DNA of 10,141 nt from Methanomassiliicoccaceae archaeon (GTDB taxonomy: Archaea; Thermoplasmatota; Thermoplasmata; Methanomassiliicoccales; Methanomethylophilaceae): the NCBI GenBank assembly GCA_009776695.1, contig WRNI01000044.1:1-10141 (forward strand), in the 5' to 3' direction. The position numbers were made by a program, and so were the translations under genes. Shown here piece by piece: positions 5,078-10,141 of the stretch. The first letter of the stretch is position 1; each line of letters starts with the position of its first letter. The notes beneath the pieces are model-generated. The model searched no databases and had not been told where the DNA came from. It saw nothing but the letters and a program-made list of their open reading frames with translations.

Positions 5078-6289
5078 ATGGATAATGCTCACGATAAAGA
5101 ATTAGCATCAGAGCTGAAGGACAAGATACGCTCGCTCGAGGAAAAGAATGCCAGGCTCACTGAGGAGATGCGCAAGACGGAAAGCGGTAAGCTCTCCGCG
5201 GAGGGCGAACTGTACAAAGTGCAGAGGGATCTTAAAAAACTGAGGACGGAGATGGAGCGCCTGAAGAGCCCTCCGCTCATCATAGGCACGCTGAGAGACG
5301 TCCTTTCCGACAACCGCGTTGTTGTCAAAAGTTCCACCGGCCCCGACTTCATAGTGTCCGTTTCCGATTTCGTCCCGAAGAAGGAACTTATCCCCGGTTC
5401 AAGGGTTTCGCTGAACAAACAGACGCTTGCCGTCATGGACGTTCTGCCCGCTCCGCTCGATCCTGTTGTCACCGGCGCGGAGATCATAGACAAACCGAGC
5501 ATCTCGTACGACGATGTCGGCGGCCTCGGGCCGCAGATGATGGAGCTCCGCGAAGCGGTCGAGGACCCTCTGCTGCGCCCCGAACTTTATAAAAAAGTAG
5601 GAATAGAACCGCCGAAAGGTGTTCTCCTTGTGGGCCCGCCGGGAACGGGAAAGACGCTTATGGCGAAGGCCGTCGCCAACGCGACGAAGGCGACGTTCAT
5701 AAGACTTGTCGGTTCTGAGCTCGTTCAGAAGTACATCGGCGAAGGCGCGAGGCTTGTGCGCGAGCTGTTCGACCTGGCTAAGGAAAAAGCGCCAAGCATC
5801 ATATTCATTGACGAGCTTGACTCAATAGGCGCGAAGAGGCTTGACGGCTCCACGTCCGGGGACCGCGAGGTTCAGCGGACGCTTATGCAGCTGCTCTCCG
5901 AGCTTGACGGTTTCATGCCGACGAGCAACATAAAGATAATCGGCGCGACGAACAGGCCGGACATGCTTGACGAAGCTCTTCTCAGACCGGGCAGATTTGA
6001 CAGGATAATCGATATCGGTCTTCCGGACATCGAAGGGCGCACCGAGATATTCAGGATACACACGTCCTACATGAACGTGGACGGCCATATCGACATCAAG
6101 ATGCTGGCGACGATGACCGACGGCGCCTCCGGAGCGGAGATAAAATCAATATGCACCGAAGCCGGCATGCTTGCGATACGCGACGGAAGGGACTGCGTCA
6201 CGATGTCCGATTTCGAAAAGGCTAAAGTGAAAGTGATGGAAACGGAAAAGAACAAGATGAGCAAACCGCCGGCGCTTATGTTCGCCTGA
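5078..6289 (+). CDS. pan: Proteasome-activating nucleotidase (PAN)
   Basis: A 403-residue hexameric AAA+ ATPase that unfolds substrates and feeds them to the 20S proteasome. Domains in order: an N-terminal coiled coil (about 7-63), an OB domain (about 66-125, PPLIIGTLRDVL onward) and an AAA+ module starting at YDDVGGL. Walker A is GPPGTGKT (186-193); pore loop KYIGEGAR has Tyr219; Walker B is IIFIDE (241-246); sensor 1 is TNRPD with Asn292; arginine fingers are Arg303 and Arg306 in LLRPGRFDR. A C-terminal helical domain follows (DGASGAEIKSICTEAGMLAIRD). All catalytic residues are present. The extreme C-terminus is Met-Phe-Ala rather than the usual hydrophobic-Tyr-X (HbYX) that docks PAN into the 20S ring. 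It is monocistronic, divergent from mbf1, and its stop is 3 bp from that of the convergent GPN GTPase. Confidence 0.96.
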   Translation: MDNAHDKELASELKDKIRSLEEKNARLTEEMRKTESGKLSAEGELYKVQRDLKKLRTEMERLKSPPLIIGTLRDVLSDNRVVVKSSTGPDFIVSVSDFVPKKELIPGSRVSLNKQTLAVMDVLPAPLDPVVTGAEIIDKPSISYDDVGGLGPQMMELREAVEDPLLRPELYKKVGIEPPKGVLLVGPPGTGKTLMAKAVANATKATFIRLVGSELVQKYIGEGARLVRELFDLAKEKAPSIIFIDELDSIGAKRLDGSTSGDREVQRTLMQLLSELDGFMPTSNIKIIGATNRPDMLDEALLRPGRFDRIIDIGLPDIEGRTEIFRIHTSYMNVDGHIDIKMLATMTDGASGAEIKSICTEAGMLAIRDGRDCVTMSDFEKAKVKVMETEKNKMSKPPALMFA

Positions 6290-6292
6290 CGT

Positions 6293-7057
6293 TCAGTTAA
6301 CGTCTGCGTCCTCCCCGCCGAAGAAGCATTGCTGCGATGCCGCGTAAAGCTCCTCCATTCCAGTTTGCTCCTTTGACGATACCGCTCTGATGTCCCCGAA
6401 TGCGCCGATGTTCTCCATCGCTTTGAAAAGTTCCGTTCCGATAACGTTCTGAGGATCGTCGTCGTTATCAAGCATGTCCCCGTACAGCGCATCAGGGTCG
6501 GCGAACCATGATAATATCTTATCCGTCTCGGCATCGTTCAGAATGTCCGATTTGGAAAGGACATTCAGCATCGGCGTCCGCAGACGGAACTGAACGAGGG
6601 AAGAGAGCATCATCGCCGATATGAAACCGTTGGACGTCCTGCAAAGCATCGGGTCGGCAAGGAACGCCGTCATTGACCTTTCTCTCCCCAGCGCATCGAC
6701 GATGACGTTCGACGACCTTCTGAACGCAAAAAGCTCCAGCTGGCCGGGAGTGTCTATCAGCACGTAGGACGTTCTGAACGTTCCAAGGACGTCGGTCAGC
6801 TTATCGATGTTCATTGCCATCAGGTCCGCGCAGACGACCTGCGCCCCGTTCGGACCGAGCGCATACTCCTCCATCACTTCGTACAGGTCCACCCACTCCC
6901 TTATGTCGATCTCCGCGTTATACGGCAGAACGTCGGCCCCGGGGTCCATGTTCACTGCTATCGCGTCAATGCCGCTGCGGTCAAGCCATTCTTTGTACGA
7001 TCCGACGAGCGAGCTCTTTCCGCTTCCGGCGGTGCCTACGAAATATATCATCCTCAT
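6293..7057 (-). CDS. GPN-loop GTPase
   Basis: A 254-residue GTPase of the GPN-loop family (Pyrococcus PAB0955 type; eukaryotic relatives Gpn1/Npa3 assist RNA polymerase assembly). The P-loop is GTAGSGKSS (8-16). The defining GPN loop is in ALGPNGAQ (Gly68-Pro69-Asn70) and reaches across the dimer to the partner's nucleotide. The G3 motif is DTPGQLELF (102-110), the G4 motif NVLSKSD (165-171) and the G5-like motif SSK (227-229). NMDPGAD (36-42) is also typical. Length is normal. The ATG at 7057 is the usual position for the family (the P-loop begins at residue 8); ATG 7051 is possible. An AGGGA about 8 nt upstream is a weak Shine-Dalgarno, and no clear TATA box is visible. Its end lies 3 bp from pan. 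Confidence 0.93.
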   Translation of the reverse strand: MRMIYFVGTAGSGKSSLVGSYKEWLDRSGIDAIAVNMDPGADVLPYNAEIDIREWVDLYEVMEEYALGPNGAQVVCADLMAMNIDKLTDVLGTFRTSYVLIDTPGQLELFAFRRSSNVIVDALGRERSMTAFLADPMLCRTSNGFISAMMLSSLVQFRLRTPMLNVLSKSDILNDAETDKILSWFADPDALYGDMLDNDDDPQNVIGTELFKAMENIGAFGDIRAVSSKEQTGMEELYAASQQCFFGGEDADVN

Positions 7058-7095
7058 GTGTCCGCTTCCCTGTACGTGAGCGGTGTATCACAATA

Positions 7096-7112
7096 AGTCA
7101 TTTCCGTTGACT
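7096..7112. promoter_or_regulatory. Short inverted repeat in the GPN/DUF998 divergent region
   Basis: AGTCA (7096-7100) and TGACT (7108-7112) with a 7-nt spacer. It is near the AT-rich ACTTATTG on the GPN side and could be an operator, but 5-bp arms are close to chance. Confidence 0.2.
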
Positions 7113-7151
7113 CATCGCTTGTAAGGATGCGGACAGAGTAAGAACAGGTCG

Positions 7152-7164
7152 AAATAATTAATAT
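7152..7164 (+). promoter_or_regulatory. TATA box of the DUF998-like gene
   Basis: AAATAATTAATAT is the only strongly AT-rich element in this otherwise mixed region. It predicts a start near 7184 and a leader of about 37 nt, long for this window, that contains the hairpin at 7190-7206 and a Shine-Dalgarno. Confidence 0.6.
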
Positions 7165-7189
7165 CGGGTCTGCCATAACGTGGAACATC

Positions 7190-7206
7190 GCCCGCGCACT
7201 GCGGGC
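7190..7206 (+). promoter_or_regulatory. Leader hairpin just upstream of the DUF998 gene Shine-Dalgarno
   Basis: GCCCGC (7190-7195), loop GCACT, GCGGGC (7201-7206) form a perfect 6-bp GC stem. It ends 2 nt before the Shine-Dalgarno GGAG (7209-7212), so it could affect ribosome access. It has no T-tract, so it is not a terminator. Confidence 0.5.
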
Positions 7207-7220
7207 ATGGAGAGATTCAA

Positions 7221-8396
7221 ATGGAACCCGTGAAAGAACGGAATATCCTGATCGGAACGCTGGCGGTGATCGCGGTTATCGTTTTCGCGATATGCTGGTT
7301 CGCGGCGGCGATGTCCGATCCCGAATGGATATTCGGAACGAACTATCTGAGCGACCTGGGCGTCTCCGGATACGAATGGGCGCATAAGTACTTCAACGGA
7401 GGCTGCCTGATCGCAGGCGTGCTGTTCGCGTTATGCGGCACAGCGATCGTTGTCTCCAGAAAAAGAAAGCTGGACATCGCCGCGGGCGTGTTCGCGGTCC
7501 TGTCGGGAATATGCATATCGCTGATAGGCGTGGTCACCGAGGACGCCGGCGATCCTCACTACTATCTTGCGCTGACCGCCTTCGGGTCAGGATTCATTTG
7601 TTTGACGTTAATTTCGATAAGGGACTGGACCGACGGCCTCAGGATACTGGCGCCGTTAACGCCCGCAGGCATGATCATTATCGCGGCGTCGGCGTTCATT
7701 CTTCTCCGCACCGCGGAGACCGACGCCGTGGCGCCGGGGGTCGAGACCGTCCTTGTGATCATAATGATATCATTGTTCATGCTGCAGGGCATGAAGTTCA
7801 TATATCACGGCGCATCGGAAAGGTACCGGGGCATCGCCGACAGACATAAAACGGCATTCGGGTTCACGGCGCTGCTTGGCGCGGCGGCGTTCCTGCTGCT
7901 GTGGCTGCTTGCATCGGTAACTGATGGTTCGTGGACATTCGGCAGCGATCCGGCGTATGTGCTTGGGCTGTCGCCGGATGATGTGTCGAACGCGTACTTC
8001 TCCTTCGCCTGCGTGACGGGCGGTCTGCTGACCGTGATATACGGCATCGGCGCAGGTCTCATGCACAACGGTGCCCTGCGTTCCGTCGGCGGTTCGTTCG
8101 CGGTGCTTGCGGGCATTGTGCTCACCGCGATAGGCATCATGCTGCTGCTCAGGAATGATATGTCAGCGTGCATAGAACAGATCGCGGTCACGCTGGGCGC
8201 GGCGTCGCTTCTGCTGGTCACAGCGTCCGACTGGATCAGGAAGCGGATGGTCACCGCTTCGTTCTATCTTGCCATGATCATTGTCTGCGTCCTCTCCGCG
8301 CTGGCCGCCGGTTATGATGCGGCGTCGGCGTTCTTCGTCCTTGCGCTGTTCGCGGTGCTGGGAACGGAGGGTGTGCGGTTACTGATAAGCGAATAA
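7221..8396 (+). CDS. DUF998-like membrane protein, internally duplicated
   Basis: A 391-residue integral membrane protein, about 12 helices, of unknown function. The first half shows the DUF998 hallmark NYLSDLG after the first helix (residues 41-47). The second half repeats the first with a constant offset of 202 residues and no gaps at the landmarks: Trp36/Trp238, Phe38/Phe240, Leu46-Gly47/Leu248-Gly249, Tyr57-Phe58/Tyr259-Phe260, Cys62/Cys264, FAVLSG/FAVLAG (91-96/293-298) and Asp135-Trp136/Asp337-Trp338. The second copy lacks the Asp of LSDLG. The usual family length is about half this. The ATG at 7221 is supported by GGAG 8 nt upstream. An eight-codon overlapping frame starts at 7207 (MERFKWNP). 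A T-rich tract follows the stop. Confidence 0.8.
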   Translation: MEPVKERNILIGTLAVIAVIVFAICWFAAAMSDPEWIFGTNYLSDLGVSGYEWAHKYFNGGCLIAGVLFALCGTAIVVSRKRKLDIAAGVFAVLSGICISLIGVVTEDAGDPHYYLALTAFGSGFICLTLISIRDWTDGLRILAPLTPAGMIIIAASAFILLRTAETDAVAPGVETVLVIIMISLFMLQGMKFIYHGASERYRGIADRHKTAFGFTALLGAAAFLLLWLLASVTDGSWTFGSDPAYVLGLSPDDVSNAYFSFACVTGGLLTVIYGIGAGLMHNGALRSVGGSFAVLAGIVLTAIGIMLLLRNDMSACIEQIAVTLGAASLLLVTASDWIRKRMVTASFYLAMIIVCVLSALAAGYDAASAFFVLALFAVLGTEGVRLLISE

Positions 8397-8416
8397 AACT
8401 TTCCTTACCTTTTTTC
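8397..8416 (+). terminator. T-rich termination region after the DUF998 gene
   Basis: A pyrimidine-rich stretch ends in six T (8410-8415) starting 14 nt after the TAA. No stem precedes it; archaeal termination can occur at T-tracts alone. Confidence 0.4.
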
Positions 8417-8497
8417 ATTCAGGCATACAGCGTAAGCTCTCTGCGGAATGAAAGGAACGGAGCGGTGTCCGCCGCTTCGCGGTAATGCGGTGAATGT

Positions 8498-8878
8498 TCA
8501 CGCTCTGTCAGCGTCGACCCAGCGCTTCACTCCCGGGGCCGTCGTTATCAGTATCACGAATATCGCGATGATCACAATTACCGCGCTGAATATCAGATCG
8601 ATCGCCCCGAACGCATACCCTGCGGCGGGGACCGCAGCGCAGAGCACCTCCGCGAATATCAGAAATCTCCATGACCACTGTCCGTTCATGTTCAGCGAGC
8701 CGGCGACCGCGAGGAAAAGCGCCATCGTCAGCAGACTGAACGCCATCTTCGTCAAAAGGCCCTCCGCCTCTATGTCAAGTCCGTTGACGGCGACCGCCAG
8801 CGCCGCGACGGCGCCTGCGAGTGCCAGTATCGAAGCGATAACAACGTACACAGGTCTGTCATCCATGGTTGCACCCAT
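8498..8878 (-). CDS. Small four-helix membrane protein, hypothetical
   Basis: A 126-residue protein that I do not recognise. Four hydrophobic helices lie at about 10-30 (VYVVIASILALAGAVAALAV), 44-64, 72-92 and 94-113, with a short polar end (KRWVDADRA). No cysteine pairs, catalytic motif or signal-peptide cleavage site are visible. The frame extends to 8980, but the ATG at 8878 is chosen because a strong TATA box is centred 26 nt upstream; an ATG at 8866 (MDDRP) is the alternative, with worse promoter spacing. It is convergent with the DUF998 gene and divergent from ribK. Below its stop a small GCGG-ACA-CCGC hairpin (8462-8472) is followed on the minus strand by a pyrimidine-rich run, a weak terminator candidate. 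Confidence 0.65.
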   Translation of the reverse strand: MGATMDDRPVYVVIASILALAGAVAALAVAVNGLDIEAEGLLTKMAFSLLTMALFLAVAGSLNMNGQWSWRFLIFAEVLCAAVPAAGYAFGAIDLIFSAVIVIIAIFVILITTAPGVKRWVDADRA

Positions 8879-8898
8879 ACGCCCATGATAGCTTCCGT

Positions 8899-8910
8899 TT
8901 ATTAATATAT
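8899..8910 (-). promoter_or_regulatory. TATA box of the four-helix membrane protein gene
   Basis: The minus strand reads ATATATTAATAA, 21-32 nt before the ATG at 8878. It is one of the strongest TATA boxes in the window and implies a leaderless message. Confidence 0.65.
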
Positions 8911-8983
8911 TCACCCGCCGTCCGCCGTGATGCGGATGCCGCCGCCGGACGGACCGTATGCATCCCCGACCGGAAAACAACAG

Positions 8984-8996
8984 TAACGTTAATATC
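8984..8996 (+). promoter_or_regulatory. TATA box of ribK with overlapping palindrome
   Basis: TTAATATC (8989-8996) is centred 27 nt before the ATG at 9019, so the message is probably leaderless. The perfect 8-bp palindrome TAACGTTA (8984-8991) covers the BRE side of the box. It could be an operator; the encoded protein itself has a DNA-binding domain of the RbkR type. Confidence 0.5.
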
Positions 8997-9018
8997 CTGA
9001 TAACCCCAATCTGTGTTA

Positions 9019-9714
9019 ATGGACGAAAAGTACTCTTTTGCGCTCAGGAAGATCGCTCTGCTCGGCGGCATCAACAACTACGTCGCGATATCATCACGCG
9101 AACTGGGCGAATCGCTGGAGATGAGCCAGCAGTCCGCGTCCAAGAGGATATTGGAGCTGCTCGATGAAAAATATCTGGTCCGAGACCTCGGCGCAAGGAA
9201 ACAGCGCATAAAGATCACGGACGCCGGCGTGGACGAATTAAGAAAAGAATACAACGAATACCGCCGCATATTCGAGCTTACGGATCACGTGACGCTCCGC
9301 GGAAGGATAGTCACCGGGATGGGCGAGGGCGGCTATTACATCACGCAGAGACCGTACATGGAACAGTTCCAGGGCAAGCTTGACTTCAAACCGTTCGAAG
9401 GCACCCTTAATGTAAAAGTTGCGAAAGAGGACCTCGGCAAGCTGGAAGTTATAAGGAGCATGCCCGGCCACGTTATAGACGGGTTCGAGAAAGATGGCAG
9501 GACGTTCGGTAATGTCATAGCATACAAAGCCAAGATACACAACATCGACTGCGCTATCGTGGTACCTGAAAGGTCGCACTATGAGGATATGCTGGAACTC
9601 GTATGCAAATATCATTTGAGGAGAACGCTGAGCATCAACGACGGTGATGATGTTGACGTCGTGGTCGATCTAAGCCCTCTTTCTTCCGAGAACCAGATAT
9701 CCTGTGTGCCCTAA
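9019..9714 (+). CDS. ribK: CTP-dependent riboflavin kinase with N-terminal winged helix (RbkR/RibK type)
   Basis: A 231-residue two-domain protein. Residues about 5-85 form a MarR-like winged helix (SSRELGESLEMSQQSASKRI, then LVRDLGARKQRIKITDAG). Residues about 88-220 form the archaeal riboflavin kinase domain (DUF120), which makes FMN from riboflavin with CTP. Marks of that domain are LRGRIVTGMGEGGYYI (93-108), FEGTLNV (126-132), ERSHY (184-188) and LRRTLSINDGDDV (200-212). Fusions of this type (RbkR) are reported to repress riboflavin genes as well as phosphorylate riboflavin. The frame opens at a GTG (9013), but the ATG at 9019 has the correct 26-27 nt spacing to its TATA box. Its last 45 bp overlap the 3' end of the convergent trmI. 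Confidence 0.93.
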   Translation: MDEKYSFALRKIALLGGINNYVAISSRELGESLEMSQQSASKRILELLDEKYLVRDLGARKQRIKITDAGVDELRKEYNEYRRIFELTDHVTLRGRIVTGMGEGGYYITQRPYMEQFQGKLDFKPFEGTLNVKVAKEDLGKLEVIRSMPGHVIDGFEKDGRTFGNVIAYKAKIHNIDCAIVVPERSHYEDMLELVCKYHLRRTLSINDGDDVDVVVDLSPLSSENQISCVP

Positions 9715-10141
9715 CATCTCGAACGACGGTCTCACGCCTCCGGGATGCACTTCGAGACCCCGTTCCAATAATTCCGCTGCACGCACATTGAAGAATCCTT
9801 TTTCGCGTAAAGCATTGACCGCCGACTCCGCCTGGTTCATGTTTGGAACATAAGAACATATCCTTCCGCCGGGACGAAGGTTCTTTGCCAGATTATCAAA
9901 GGCGGCCCACGGGTCGGGGATGTCGGTTATCAGAGCGTCGGCGATAACTTCAACGACGGAATTCCTTGCGTCGCCTGTGTGACATCTCCAGTATTTGCCC
10001 AGACCGCTGCGCTCAATGTTCTTTCGGGCGCGCGCCGCATGATCTTCGCGTATCTCTATCGTATGCACAATACCATGCGGGGCGACCGCCCTGATCAGCG
10101 CCGTCGTCAGCGCTCCCGAGCCGGCGCCGACCTCCAGGACC
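9670..10141 (-). CDS. trmI: tRNA (adenine-N1)-methyltransferase TrmI, C-terminal part (partial)
   Basis: The 5' end lies beyond the window. The visible 156 residues start within SAM motif I (VLEVGAGSGALTTAL) and continue with the acidic residue after strand 2 (HTIEIREDH), the DIPDPW motif that is diagnostic of TrmI/Trm61, and RPGGRICSYVPNMNQ. A C-terminal segment (GGVRPSFEMLGHTGYLVLGRKRA) is typical of the family's end. TrmI methylates A58, and in archaea also A57, in the tRNA T-loop, using S-adenosylmethionine. A start inside the window would remove motif I, so the gene clearly continues to the right on the + coordinates. The stop is TAG (9670-9672), the only one among the 15 genes here, and lies inside ribK. 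Together the two genes overlap tail to tail by 45 bp. Confidence 0.93.
   Translation of the reverse strand, partial: VLEVGAGSGALTTALIRAVAPHGIVHTIEIREDHAARARKNIERSGLGKYWRCHTGDARNSVVEVIADALITDIPDPWAAFDNLAKNLRPGGRICSYVPNMNQAESAVNALREKGFFNVRAAELLERGLEVHPGGVRPSFEMLGHTGYLVLGRKRA

Noticed and set aside
4449..5108. A 219-residue mbf1 with an extra 54-residue N-terminus
   Set aside because: The extension has no family similarity, contains the TATA box region, and overlaps the pan start; the zinc ribbon normally begins the protein.
6278..6300. A frameshift at the pan 3' end that would restore an HbYX tail
   Set aside because: The alternative frames end in A-Y-V-R-L-T-F-S or stop without a terminal hydrophobic-Tyr-X, so no simple single-base change in the last codons gives a canonical tail at the end.
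6067..6534. A 155-codon minus-strand frame spanning the pan/GPN junction
   Set aside because: It overlaps two well-identified genes in other frames, and its product is compositionally biased with no recognisable motif.
7059..7135. TGTCCGC (7059-7065) and GCGGACA (7129-7135) as a long-range inverted repeat
   Set aside because: Seven-base arms 63 bp apart in a GC-rich region are close to chance, and there is no supporting spacing relative to the promoters.
7770..8254. Antisense frames of about 98-149 codons within the DUF998-like gene
   Set aside because: The plus-strand frame shows an ungapped internal duplication and membrane helices, which proves it is the coding frame.
1..10141. A defence island, mobile element, CRISPR array or novel multi-gene system
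   Set aside because: No transposase, integrase, phage, toxin-antitoxin, nuclease or repeat-spacer pattern was found; the genes are mostly conserved archaeal housekeeping genes in separate units.

Overview
The window is archaeal. It carries RNA polymerase subunit K (RpoK), an archaeal uS2, an archaeal-type MBF1, a proteasome-activating nucleotidase (PAN), a CTP-dependent riboflavin kinase with a winged-helix domain, an RPA/RPA-associated-protein pair, a GPN-loop GTPase and a TrmI-type tRNA methyltransferase. TATA-like boxes sit about 26 nt before many start codons, which fits leaderless transcription. My best guess is a moderate-GC euryarchaeon near Thermoplasmata, possibly Methanomassiliicoccales. 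This is an inference from gene content and style, not a phylogeny.

Layout. At the left edge the 3' end of an RPA-like ssDNA-binding protein (+) overlaps the start of its partner gene, an RPA-associated OB-fold protein (149-1045, +). A hairpin terminator then meets the end of a minus-strand block. Read from its promoter, that block is rpoK (3831-3661, only 56 aa), rpsB (3647-3036), MEMO1/AmrB (2999-2187) and two paralogous zinc-ribbon membrane proteins (2154-1660 and 1595-1074). From a divergent promoter at about 3950 a DUF2240-type gene runs right (3975-4448). It meets mbf1 (4946-4449, -) with no intervening base. mbf1 is divergent from pan (5078-6289, +), and pan meets a GPN GTPase (7057-6293, -) across 3 bp. 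Beyond the next divergent promoter lies a DUF998-like membrane protein that is an internal tandem duplication (7221-8396, +), then a four-helix membrane protein (8878-8498, -). Last come ribK/rbkR (9019-9714, +) and the C-terminal part of trmI (-), whose 3' ends overlap by 45 bp.

Function. Most genes are informational or housekeeping: ssDNA binding, transcription, translation, protein quality control, flavin synthesis and tRNA modification. The less ordinary parts are the duplicated zinc-ribbon membrane pair, the duplicated DUF998 protein, the four-helix protein and the DUF2240 protein. I see no rRNA, tRNA, insertion sequence, phage gene, CRISPR array or defence system. No gene-free stretch exceeds 300 bp; the longest are about 130-165 bp and are divergent promoter regions.

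Regulation. First genes of transcription units mostly appear leaderless, while internal genes (the RPA partner and rpsB) have Shine-Dalgarno sequences; rpoK and the DUF998 gene combine a TATA box with a short leader and a Shine-Dalgarno. I found no convincing undescribed multi-gene system. The most follow-up-worthy items are the atypical PAN C-terminus, the exact 202-residue internal repeat of the DUF998 protein, the strong DNA identity across the start regions of the zinc-ribbon pair, and palindromes in the mbf1/pan and ribK promoters.
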